DNA of 12,358 nt from Amoebophrya sp. AT5.2. Its lineage: Eukaryota > Sar > Dinophyceae > Syndiniales > Amoebophryaceae. How positions within the stretch are numbered: the stretch's first letter is position 1; every line of letters begins with the position of its first letter. The translations under genes and the position numbers were made by a program. Positions 1-8,800 of the stretch are shown here, in pieces. The notes under the pieces were generated by a model. It was not told the origin of the DNA. It did not search any database and was given only the letters and a program-made list of their open reading frames with translations. The stretch is from the NCBI GenBank assembly GCA_005223375.1, contig RXOD01005831.1:1-12358 (forward strand), in the 5' to 3' direction.

Positions 1-2
1 GG

Positions 3-375
3 CTGTACAACCACGTCCGAGCCGTGGTTCGCGGGGGCGGGACGACGCGGGCGCGGGTCCAGGTTGCGTTGTAGCAGGGCCGCCGCCGCACGCCAGCCTC
101 CGACGTACCTATACATAGTACTGACCTTTTCCCCCATGTTCACCTCCTCTTTTGGTACAAAGGTGCAGGCTTTTGAAAAGTCGTCTTTCCAAACGTAGGC
201 CTTCCCCGTGTCATCCGCAGCAATGTATTCAGGATACCCATTCTCATACCACGGCGTCCTAGCAACCTGCGTCCTATGAAGGCCCAGGCTCTCCCCCAGA
301 CCCTGCTCAAGCACGACATTTTTCCCGAGCTTCATCGTTTCTTCGTGCACAATCAATCTGAATGGCGGTTGCCGC
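3..375 (-). CDS. Unrecognised partial open frame running off the left edge
   Basis: An open minus-strand frame enters after the transporter remnant and runs without a stop to the window edge. The first in-frame ATG is at 335-333. The predicted product reads like real protein: it is mixed and hydrophilic, with pieces such as PWYENGYPEYIAADD and FVPKEEVNMGEKV, and no low-complexity bias until an Arg/Pro-rich end. I recognise no family. It lies directly downstream of the AAAP transporter remnant, so it may be that protein's tail reached after a further frame change or splice, or a separate exon. The same frame is also open upstream through the transporter remnant, so the true start is unknown. 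Because the neighbouring segment is broken, this may be pseudogene sequence whose frame has simply survived. The frame is seen directly; that it is coding is inference. Confidence 0.35.
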
Positions 376-768
376 ACCCGAACACGAAGATCACGAGCGC
401 GATCAGGTTCGACCTGTCCCGCGGCGCGCCCGCCAACCGCAGCACGAAAACCGCCAGGAACCCGAACGCCAGCAGGATCCCGAAGGCTGAGCGTGCGTAA
501 TCGAGGACAATCTATCTGCACCTGCGGGACGAGAATCGCGGTCGTGAACGCCACGAGCATGATCGACAGCAGCGCCACCGAATGTTGGAAGGTAGAGGCC
601 TTGTGCAGGTCGCCGAAAATCGAGCGGTGGACGGTGGCGCGACACGGATCGATGGATAAGCAGCGAGTAAGTGAAGAACAGCGCGATAAACACACAGGAA
701 CGGCCCAGGTTGACGACAAACGTCGGGAAAGTTCTGGAGGGTGTTGCCCTGCACACCGATCTCGCACG
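376..768 (-). pseudogene. Remnant of an amino-acid transporter (AAAP/SLC38-like), frameshifted
   Basis: Read 5' to 3' on the minus strand across three frames, this segment reconstructs the late membrane helices of an amino acid/auxin permease family protein. The pieces in order are GVQGNTLQNFP, then LGRSCVFIALFFTYSLLIH, then PCRATVHRSIFGDLHKA with a hydrophobic helix ending VPQVQ, then VLDYARSAFGILLAFGFLAV and LIALVIFVFG. The Tyr-x-Leu-Leu-x-His-Pro-Cys-Arg stretch followed by a helix ending in Val-Pro is the pattern of SLC38-type carriers, which move neutral amino acids across membranes. The frame breaks lie near 728-730 (one extra T in a T run), 646-655 (four extra bases in a CGAT context) and 511-517 (a duplicated AGAT). 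The N-terminal half of the transporter is absent. In its place is the exon-1-like block at 770-1110, so this is a truncated, chimeric and inactive relic. Family assignment is by eye. Confidence 0.6.
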
Positions 769-769
769 C

Positions 770-1110
770 ATGTGGAATGAACAGCCACTGTTTCTCGTCC
801 GAGATTCTGAAGCCCTGCTTTCCAACTGCTTGCGGGAAGCGCTGGTAGATTTTCGGCGCGTCGGCGAAGTTTTTCCAGACCTCGCCGCGCAGAATCGGCG
901 TGCGACTGTGTCATGCTGGATTTCGGCACCACCAGCCTCGACGCTCCATGGACTACTGGCGTCCTCGTTGGTGCAGACGGATGCGGACGCGATCTCGGGC
1001 AAAAGCTAAGGCAGTACCATCACGAAAATAATGGTGGCAGTGGCACTCGACCCGGCCGGGAATAGTTCTCTCGTGCAGACACGCGGCATCCGTCGGTCTC
1101 CGTTGTCCTC
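770..1110 (-). pseudogene. Diverged, broken copy of exon 1 of the large gene
   Basis: This block is a direct-orientation duplicate of about 10,672-11,010. Over a gap-free hand alignment of 100 bases (770-869 against 10,672-10,771) 82 match. The protein correspondence is clear: SASVCTNEDASSPWSVEAGG here against SASVCINGDASSPCSVEAGG there, then KNFADAPKIYQRFPQAV against KNFVDAPKIYQRFPRAV. Two lesions break it. A TAG stop lies inside the signal peptide just before the LLPEIASAS segment, where the copy also carries about 12 extra bases. A net one-base loss occurs after EIQHD, before the VWKNF segment. The ATG matching the intact gene's MPR start is kept. Homology stops abruptly near 770, where transporter sequence begins. 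Because both copies point the same way and lie about 10 kb apart, this is best read as a duplication fragment, not an active gene. Confidence 0.8.
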
Positions 1111-1899
1111 CTCGGGCGCGCGCTCTCTGGTTCAGCACGCACGCCCACGCTTGCGGTGTATATCAAGTTTTGCGATGGTCTGGCTTCGAGCCGCAGTTTG
1201 GTATCTGCGAGTAGTTTTTCTTGGAGGTTCTTGTACCGCTCATTTCTCAGATCGCCGTTTTGACCCCTGCTGATGTGCAGCATGCCCCACTATTGCGTCC
1301 CGAATAAGACTTTGAGTTTGAAGCTTTATTTTCTCTCATCTCGCCCATTTGCGATTCATTGGGCCTTTTCAATTATTTCGCGCCTTTCCAATTCCAATCA
1401 CAGTAGGCCAGGACACTCCTCGGTCGGCATGAATAAACCTGGCAGTGCTCCGATATCCTTCTTCAGAACACGATGGTTCTCTTTTTCCATTTGTTTTTGT
1501 TTTGTCGAAGCGCAAAAACGACAGGAAACTTCCGCGCTCCATTCCGGGCACATGTTTAATGTGAAACCGCCAGACACATGGGTCATTTCGGTCCTATGCA
1601 CGCCCAGTGCGCCGCGCTCCATGGCAAAATAGAGATTCGCTCGTAGTGGCAGAATTGAGACGAGTCCCTCCCGACACGAAGCGTCAAAAATGAAGGTCCT
1701 GCTCCTGCTGCATTCATTGGTACCTACTCGTCTATGTCGCATCATCTGTTGGAAAAGGAATATACGAAAACTATGAATGTATGCGACTCACGACATTCTC
1801 TATCCGGGCCACGAACGTGAAGGGTCATCAGCACATGATTAGCTGACTCGCAATGAAGATGTTGGTGATGGTGAACGTGATCCCATGTATCCTACGACA

Positions 1900-1918
1900 C
1901 AGAGCACATGTTGCTCTG
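1900..1918. repeat. Short perfect hairpin (CAGAGCA/TGCTCTG)
   Basis: A 7-base perfect inverted repeat with a 5-base loop is followed on the plus strand by CTCTGTTTTT. It resembles a bacterial terminator, but the context is eukaryotic and no gene ends here, so no function is assigned. Confidence 0.3.
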
Positions 1919-2045
1919 CTCTGTTTTTATGTTCTGTTCATGCTGGGTAACGCGAGAGGAAGAGCTGCTACGTTACTTCTAATGCTTCGGAAAGTGTAGT
2001 CTGTAAAGAAATATGCATATCTCTGGAATGGTGATGCGCTTGCGC

Positions 2046-2087
2046 GCAGGTGCGAATGCGAATCGATGCGGATGCAGCTGCACCTGC
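2046..2087. repeat. Inverted repeat GCAGGTGC ... GCACCTGC
   Basis: Perfect 8-base arms flank 26 bases that contain short GCGAAT/GCGGAT-like repeats and end at a GCAGCTGC palindrome overlapping the right arm. It could form a hairpin. It lies in intergenic DNA and no role is evident. Confidence 0.3.
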
Positions 2088-3444
2088 ATGGAAAACAATT
2101 AACTGCACTGGTCACCATGATTACCTTTTCTAATACGCTGATAAAGAAACAACTTTCACGGAAGATATTTGCGATTAAGATGCAAAGAAGAGACTGAAAG
2201 TGAAAGTCGCACCGCCAACGAACGTTGACGTCGAGCCTCCTGTTCAATAAAGCTGTTCATGCGCGCGACCTGGCTACAGAGTAAGCCAAAGCGATACTGC
2301 GCTGAGATGAAAATAAAAAACACTTTGCCGCAAAAAAAGAGGGTGAGTACGGGAACCTAGTTGAACTCACTGTACAACATTGGGGGAGTATACACGGGAG
2401 TCGAAGCATTTACAAGGAGAACGCTGTTTGGTAGCAATTTACCGGCGAGGCGAACCCGAACGCGAAAAAAGCAAAGTATATGTAAAGTGAGCTGACAGCA
2501 GTCGGTGCAGAACATCTCGGCTAAAATATCTTTTTACGAAGATCAATTGTATGTAGATGTACCTGCTAGATTACTAGAAATGCGCTCGCACGCAGTTGAC
2601 GTTCATTCATAAAAGAGGCCCAAAAGTTAACATTTAATTCAAACCCCAGCATCATAAAGGCTGCTTCGGAGCCCTATTCGATATCAATGGCTGCTTCTTC
2701 TAGGAAGATGCATCTGGACTTCCCTTTTTTGAAAATATTAAATCGACCCACTCCCACGGTTCAAGCTACTTAACTTGTTCCCCCTGCTCATCGATATAAT
2801 TCTATTAAGGCGCCGCAATTTGGTCCTTCACTACAGCTACACCCGTGAAGCGGCAAGTCCTTTTTCTTCAGCGTTGTCCTTCTTTCCATCTCCTGTTCCT
2901 CCGATCGTGTCCTCGATATTCAGCAGCACCGGTGGGACCTCCCGCTTCGTGCTTTCCTCACTGTCGTCCATCGATATATCGTCAAAAAAGTCGTCCGGGA
3001 TACCTTGCTTTGCGCTGCTTACAGAAGAACTGGATCGACTTTAGTATCCATCTTCATCGCCCTTATGAACGAATAAATATGATCAAATTGAAATTTAGAG
3101 TAGGCGTCCCCTGACGCTCACATAGACACCGTGAGGTCACCGTCACAAGCTGCTAGTGTCTTACTTTACGCACACACACGTAAGCGCACAGCCGTCCTTC
3201 CATAAGAGATGGTTGCTGTAGTCGGTGCTCGTGGTAGAACGCTACGCACTAATACGCAAATGCATTGCTAAGCAGGTATCCACACCACATTGGCCCCTGT
3301 CGATCCTGTCCCTATCGCTGCTCAGATCTAGAGGGTATCAGATTCAGACACACGCACAACCTCCACAAGCCTAAGATTATACTTGTGGAGAAGCCAGTTT
3401 TCAGCGGTCTTGGTGCCAACATTGGCGAACAAGGAGATGGAGAA

Positions 3445-3902
3445 TTATTGAATGAAGACTTCTGGTCGGATCCATCTTCTTAAAATCACACTCGTGGTCG
3501 ATCTCGCCGATTGCTTCTGCGAGTTGGTCCTACCCTCGGCGCTCGGTCCTAGATTCGTTGATTTTTTGCCTTCGTCGAGCTGCACGTCGTCGTCCATGAA
3601 GACCGAACCCCGTCGGCTCGCTACCTTCGAGGTGGTGGAGACGCGCATCTTCTTTCCCGTCACGGGGTCTATGACCTCCTCCTCCACCTCGATCTCCTCC
3701 TCAGTCTTGCAGAACTTGTGCAGCGGGATCCACAAAATCTGTCGCGCCAGCCACAGCCAGTGCGCCGCCACCAGCAGGTACAAACCGAGAAGCGGAACCC
3801 AGTGCCGAATGTAAGGCAGAATAAAGAAAAACTCGCACTGGAACCTGCGATATGGCGAATGCGATGGCGATCGACTTCGACATCGAGCTCGAGGGAAAGA
3901 TA
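3445..3902 (-). CDS. Exon 4 of the large gene: final membrane region and cytosolic tail
   Basis: This is the last proposed coding exon, ending at a stop at 3445-3447. After a short Arg/Ser-rich stretch it encodes a strongly hydrophobic region (FFFILPYIRHWVPLLGLYLL, then VAAHWLWLARQILWIPL), enough for one long or two short membrane helices. A charged tail follows: EEEIEVEEEVID, then a Gly-Lys-Lys basic turn, an RRGS site of the kind basophilic kinases recognise, the acidic FMDDDVQLDEG, and a Ser/Gln/Arg-rich end. The start at 3902 follows CCTTGCTAG. It restores the frame with exon 3, whose last codon is split after one base. Two other AGs nearby (after CATATCGC and after GGTTCC) would break the frame. 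The Arg/Ser segment between two membrane regions is a little odd, so the acceptor is less certain than the exon. The product family is not recognised. Confidence 0.6.
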
Positions 3903-4039
3903 CTAGCAAGGTGAAGTTTGTTACACTGACTTACAAGAGCAAAAGCTATGTGCTTGATACAATTACAACACCTACCTAAGTGAAGCTGAAACTGAAAGAC
4001 AAAGTCAAAGTAAGTACTTCCACTACAAGAAGTAAGTAC
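3903..4039 (-). other. Intron between exons 3 and 4 (137 nt, GT-AG)
   Basis: On the minus strand the donor reads AAAG|GTACTTAC and the acceptor CCTTGCTAG|TATC, with pyrimidine-rich stretches within. Splicing joins hydrophobic exon 3 to hydrophobic exon 4 in frame, while read-through stops after five codons. The donor block GTACTTACTT is repeated 22 bases into the intron, so a second donor-like site exists (plus-strand AAGTAAGTAC at 4030-4039 and 4008-4017). Confidence 0.55.
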
Positions 4040-4955
4040 CTTTGTAAGAGAACCACTGCCAGTAAGGAATCACACTCATACATAAGTACCATATCTCCAG
4101 CAGCACGAGAGCCGGCCCGTAGAGAATTTCGGAGACGCCTCCGTATTTGAGCGGCGAGACCGCGTGCTGGAGCGCCAGCGGAATTGCGCACGTGAGCATC
4201 AGCGGGTTTATCAGCCGGCCCAGGACCGCGCCATAGATCACGCTCGAGCCGGTGTGATGCAGCAAAAAACCTATGCCGTCAACGAAACGCGCGCTCACGT
4301 CGACCCAATGTTCCTGGCCCCGCAGCAGCCACGGCGCAAACAGGAGCGTGGTCACCTCGGGAAAGCCGAACTTGAAGAGCGACGCGAAGAAGAGAGGCAG
4401 GCCCAGCCAGGAGCCGGACGCCATGCAGGCGAGGCAGATCGGCACCATCGCCACCTGGCCGAAGCGCCAGTAGATCTCGCGAGACTCCAGTTTGATGAGC
4501 ATGGCACCCAACTTCCGTTCCATGAACAGCCCGCCGAGCACGGCAAGACCGGCCGCGACAATGGTGAAGGACAGCGAGATGTCGTGGCCCACGTCGTGTA
4601 ACAGCCCGCCGCTGGGAAGCGGGGGCAGCACGGAGATCCGGTGCACGCTGGGCAGATAGTCTGTGTCGGCCATACGGGCGGCCCAGGCGAACCGAGAAAG
4701 CTCCTCGCCAACCTCTTCCGCGTACTCGTCCTTGAACAGCAGGTCGCTCGCCTGCGCGTCCGAAACAGTGTGGTAGAACATGCTGCGCCCGTCGCGGCGC
4801 GGCAGCAGCGTGAAGGTGCCCATCCACTGTTCCGCGCGGTAGGAAGTGTCGCGCTCCCCGCGAAGCAGCAGCACGTGCGCGTGCCGCGGGTGCAGCTTCG
4901 TCAGCCACTTATCGGTCTGATCGATGGATTTGATTGCAAATTCGCCCGCGAGCAG
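4040..4955 (-). CDS. Exon 3: C-terminal end of hydrolase fold plus membrane bundle
   Basis: The exon opens with LLAGEFAIKSIDQ and soon reaches HVLLLRGERD, which looks like the late beta strand of an alpha/beta hydrolase, with the acid residue (Asp codon 4850-4848) in the usual Gly-x-x-Asp turn. This is the part missing from exon 2. After a charged region come about five hydrophobic segments: 4580-4521 (SFTIVAAGLAVLGGLF), about 4457-4380, 4370-4320, 4241-4167 and 4127-4056 (ALVLLEIWYLCMSVIPYW). The membrane part matches no family I can name; it has HDVGHD before the first helix and ERKLGAMLIKLESRE after it. The acceptor TTCTTCGCAG|CTG has a good pyrimidine tract and a TACTGAT branch-like site about 25 bases upstream. 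An ATG at 4976 could start a separate gene of 317 codons, but the hydrolase continuation favours splicing. Confidence 0.65.
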
Positions 4956-5102
4956 CTGCGAAGAACAGCTCCTCATCAGTATGATTGATTAAGAGTGAGA
5001 TTCACTTTATTGGCTGTGAACCGATACACACCGTCTCGGTCACGAAGTCCATCTCTGTGTCTGTCTACTGCTATCCCTTTCCCTAGCTTCGCAAAATAAT
5101 AC
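4956..5102 (-). other. Intron between exons 2 and 3 (147 nt, GT-AG)
   Basis: The proposed donor is GGAGGCG|GTATTA and the acceptor CTGTTCTTCGCAG, both phase 0. They join the YYRHNF cap-end segment to the VLLLRGERD strand, as expected for one hydrolase domain. An alternative in-phase donor, TTCCAC|GTCAGC, lies 24 bases upstream. Without splicing, exon 2 reads about 20 more codons to a TGA at 5040-5042. An AATAAA (plus-strand tttatt, 5006-5011) lies inside the intron, so premature polyadenylation or a genuine gene end here cannot be excluded. Confidence 0.55.
5006..5011 (-). promoter_or_regulatory. Possible polyadenylation signal AATAAA inside intron 2
   Basis: The minus strand reads CCAATAAAG about 30 bases after the TGA that ends the unspliced exon 2 frame. 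It sits where a polyadenylation signal would be if transcripts ended here. It may equally be chance. Confidence 0.3.
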
Positions 5103-5840
5103 CGCCTCCATCCTGCCCTTGCTGACGTGGAAGTTGTGCCGGTAGTAACAGGTGAGGCTCCGGATGCCTGTGTTCTTCCAGAATTTCGTGTACTCGCGCA
5201 GAAGGGGCGTGCCGTCGTCGAAGAGGTGGTCCGAATTAAAGCTCGCGCCGTCCTGCACCTGTTTCTTCAGCTCTCCGAAGTCATTCAGCCCCAGCGCCAT
5301 CTCGCCAATGATGGGCGAGAGCAGCGAGTAAAAGGGGATCTGCTCCGGGTCTGCCATCGCCAGCACCGGTTTCAACGCAAGCTCCGGATGCGGAGCGAAA
5401 CCGACTAGTCCGGACAAATAGTCCGCGGCGTACTCGTTAAGCTTGTCCGCGGTCGCCCAAGCCAGACCGCTGCCAATGGGGGACGCATCGCCGACGAGGA
5501 AGATGCGTGGCCAGGTCTCTGTGTTGCTCTGCTTGATGCTGACAATGAGATCCCGCAAGATGTCGGAAGCGATACCAATAATGCCGCAGTCGCTGCCACC
5601 CGCGTCAGCCAGCCTGGTTGCGTCCTTTCCGTACCCGGGCAGGTTGACTAGCACCGACGTGGCTTCAGGTCGTGCCTCGTGTAAGTATTTCACCACTTTT
5701 ACCCAAGCCTGCGGCGGGTGCGGGAAGTTGCCGTTCAGAAAGAGGAACAGCGAGCCATCAACTGCGATATCGCTTTTCGCATAGTCAAAGTGCGTCCAGA
5801 ACTCGTTCTTCCCGTACGAGTGTTTTTGTGCCGCTTCCCC
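5103..5840 (-). other. Epoxide-hydrolase-like alpha/beta hydrolase domain (N-terminal part and cap)
   Basis: LFLFLNGNFPHPPQAWVKVV (N1526-G1527) has the place and spacing of the early strand of epoxide hydrolases, where a His-Gly oxyanion motif and a Pro..Trp stretch are usual. VNLPGYGKD (P1558-G1561) matches the next strand's Leu-Pro-Gly-Tyr-Gly motif. IFLVGDASPIGSGLAW (1604-1618) lies where the nucleophile elbow belongs; family members have a His-Asp-Trp-Gly type elbow, while here Asp1608 is followed by two or three extra residues. The end of the cap, KNTGIRSLTCYYRHNF (Y1722-Y1723-R1724), fits the Gly...Leu-x-x-Tyr-Arg-x-Asn pattern of epoxide hydrolases, whose cap tyrosine polarises the epoxide. 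The fold is well supported. Activity is uncertain because the oxyanion and elbow motifs are altered. The catalytic His was not located. Confidence 0.65.
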
Positions 5841-8800
5841 GTGCACGAAGGTCTCCAGGAAGTACGTGCTTCCCCCGCTGAGAACGGGAACCAGGTGCCG
5901 CATCAGCTCGATGCCGTCGTGCACGAAGGTCGGGTTGCCTGGCACGCAGATGCCGCCCTCGGTAGGGTCTGTGGGTAGAAAGCGATCCGCGGTGCGCAGG
6001 AGCGTCCGGAGCGCGAAATTGCGGCCCAAGCACCGCCGCTGCAAGCGGACCTCGCGTTCCTGCTTCGATTGCGAGACGCGCGGCAAGTCTGTGAGTTCCA
6101 GGTCCTCTGGCGACGAGGCGGTTGTGCTCCCCGAGAACAAGTGCGGGTCATGCTCCCCGATATCCTTCTCGAACATGCCAAGAGCCAGCACTCGATCGAG
6201 ATTTTCGCGCGTGTAATCAAACCTGTCGGCGTCCGGGAATAGGTCCTCCCGGAGGTGGTGCGCCGCATGATCGTAGCGGACAACCGTCGTGGTCTCGTTC
6301 TGGTTTTGGCCGTTAGTACTGCCGCCGAGAAGAGGTCCCGGATGGGACACAGTCTCCAGCACGCTTGTTGCGCCCGCAGTCAGGCGCGACTGAAGGCGTA
6401 TGAATTCCAGCAAGATTTTCGCTTTGTCCGTGCCCTTGAAGTGTCCGGATCCGTACGTGTAGGTGGTAGAAACCCACGGCGCGCCCAGATCGCACCAGTT
6501 CTCCCGTAGAAACTCAATCAATTCCACCGTGAGGATACTGGCCGGCTGTCCCTGCCCCAGCTGGTGCAGGATCATGGTGTTCACAATCTCCGTGGACCGC
6601 ATCGCCTCTGTCTGCGACTCCCGTTTCGCGAAGTGCGTGGTCGGCAGGGCATCGACCAGCCCCGACTTCAGCTCGTTCACTAAAGCGGCGCCTCGGTCTG
6701 CCAAGAGTGCCTTGCGCTCCCTGCGCAAGCTCCACAAGACCGCCGGCGCTTTCGTGGCGAAAGGGGCGGCCAGCAAGTAACCAAGCGATTTCTGCACATG
6801 CTCCGGCCGGAACAAAACGCCCTGCAGCTTCATGTAGTCTACCATGACATCGCGGTCCACCTGAGACATGGTTTCCGGCGGCACGGCTATCAACAGCGGC
6901 ATGATATTGCGAAAGACCTTGTCCTGCAAATCCGACCCGTGCAACGTTCTCCGGCTGTGGTCGTCGACTTCCGAAACTGGTGGCTGCTCGGCGATACCGG
7001 CAAGAAACCGGCTATGGAGTTCGCGCGTGGCGTTGAAAGCCGACGTGAAGGAGGTTTTGTCCGCGGACGTAAAAGCACGGGTCGCACTGCCGATGGGGAT
7101 GCGGTCCCACGGTGCCTCGAAAGCAGCGTCCGCGGCGAGCGCGCCAGACGAGGATATGCCGCGCGCAATGACCGCCGAGTAGGCGTCGTCCAGCCCCTCG
7201 TAACGATACGGACCACTAGCCACCTTCCCGTCCAGGTACAGATCCCGGTAATGCGCGCTCCGCTTCATGTCCTTTTCCGCCCCGGCCACGCGGTAGCTCG
7301 ACGCCACATGGGCCGACCGGAGCCGGTTGCGCTCTTTTAGCAGTTGCGCCTTCACTTGGTTTGCCGTCCGGTAGTTAAAGTACGGCTGCAGCATGGTGTC
7401 AAACAATTTCCGTTCTCCGTACGCGATGGCCTCGATCGTAGTTCTGCGCGGGCGATGCTGTTGCTGAATCTGGAATCCGTCCCACTCTTGCAACATCTCC
7501 TGCGCGATCGCTTGCCAATTCAGCTCGCGGCACCCGATCTCGCTCATGTACAGCCGCGGATCCTCGCACCCGCGTTCGTCGTTGCTCGTGGTGCCGAGTT
7601 GCTGCGATGAGCTTTGAAATTGTCCGCTACCGCTCTCGGCACTGCTACTGGTCACGATTGCGCCGGAAGCGACGTTCGCCGAGAAGAGGAACCGCGGTGC
7701 CAGCTCCGGGTCGACCGGGCCGCCGTGGGAGGGATCAGGAGTTCGCGCCCCGTTGCTGCCGGAAACAACGCAGCGGCGGATCAGCGTCCGCGCGTTCACT
7801 TGTAACAGGTTCAAGAGCAGCGAGCCCGTACCATCGGTCTCCGCGATGCCAAGAGGGGAAAGCCCGCAGGCCTGCATTGCGCCGGACTCCACGTGCCGTC
7901 CGAGGAACAAATTGATGGCCTGGGTGCAGTTCGCACCGCACTGCCCGCTACCGACGAGGGTGGGGAGGCAGAACGGCAGCGCAGCCAGTGTGCCCACCAC
8001 GATTTCCGATTTCTTCTCCGCGTCACACGCGCTTGTTGTGTTTGTCGCCCCACCGCCACTAGACAAGTCCACGTTCGAGCTGCACAACGCCGCACTGCAG
8101 CGATCACCTGCCGGCGGAGCGACGCCCATGCTCGCACAGTAATCATTGGGAGAAAATTCCAAAAACCGGCTCTGCACCCACTTGCACGTCAGCGAATTCC
8201 CCTGCAAGGAAAAACTCCCTTCCCTACGCCGGGCATTGCATGTCGCGTCCTGCGTCGGAAGGGACGCAAACGATGCCCGGCACGCCGCCAAATCGACAAA
8301 CTGCATGTTGTCATTCGCGCAGTGCTGCTGTACGGACTGACACATTGCGAGGATCTGCGCGTCCCGAGTGGCAGCTGTCGCAGTGATATGCGTCACGTGG
8401 TTTGCCACCCCGTCCTCAAATTCCACTGCATTCCAGTCGTTTGGCACGAGCTCCACGTGCTCCTTGCGGATTGTGCTGCAAGGATAGTAGTTGGTCTGCG
8501 TCTGCTTCTCGTAAACGATCACCTGCGGCCGCCCTCCCGCGGACCGCCGGTAGCCCCAGTCCTCGTAGATCAATTCCTTGCGCCAGATACTGCTCCGGAG
8601 CATGTTCGCGTCCAGTTCGAGAACATCAGCAACGCCGCTGATGATCATGTCTTCGGCGCTGTACAAAACCGCTATCTCCTCTGGCTTGAACACCGTTTCT
8701 GCAAATCCGTGCGGTGTTACACGCGTGGGGGGTAAGGAATCCTTGTACTGCGCCAAGTCCTTGGCATTCTTCCAAAGGTTGCTAAGTGAGCGCATGTGAT

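Larger units (their letters stand above)
1116..3444. other. Intergenic stretch without a supported gene
   Basis: About 2.3 kb of lower-GC sequence separates the broken copy on the left from the last exon of the large gene. Open frames here are short (under about 120 codons), overlap on both strands and show no recognisable motif or exon-like composition. Only minor structure stands out: a short perfect hairpin at 1900-1918 and an 8-base inverted repeat at 2046-2087. A minus-strand frame at about 1020-1283 gives a charged helix-like peptide but has no other support. The 3' untranslated region of the large gene should extend into the right part. I saw no clear AATAAA on the minus strand between 3,100 and 3,444. 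Confidence 0.6.

Noticed and set aside
403..1002. 199-codon minus-strand open frame
   Set aside because: It runs through the exon 1 copy and the transporter remnant but matches each in only part of its length. Most of it is an out-of-frame reading of the broken chimera.
1020..1283. 87-codon minus-strand frame giving a charged helix-like peptide
   Set aside because: It overlaps the exon 1 copy in another frame and has no recognisable family; the open frame alone is not enough.
1273..1745. Overlapping open frames on both strands (119 and 115 codons)
   Set aside because: They overlap antisense to each other, lie in lower-GC DNA and show no motif or exon-like composition; likely chance.
1900..1925. 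Rho-independent terminator
   Set aside because: The hairpin followed by T's looks like one, but the window is eukaryotic and no gene ends here.
4164..4601. Plus-strand frames antisense to exons 3 and 2, including several over 100 codons
   Set aside because: They are shadows of GC-rich coding sequence on the minus strand and are rich in Arg, Ala, Pro and Gln without domain motifs.
6030..6179. The heme-loop insertion as an unspliced in-frame intron
   Set aside because: The minus-strand sequence after the LALG codons has no GT donor at the needed place, and codon use and GC match the flanking coding sequence.
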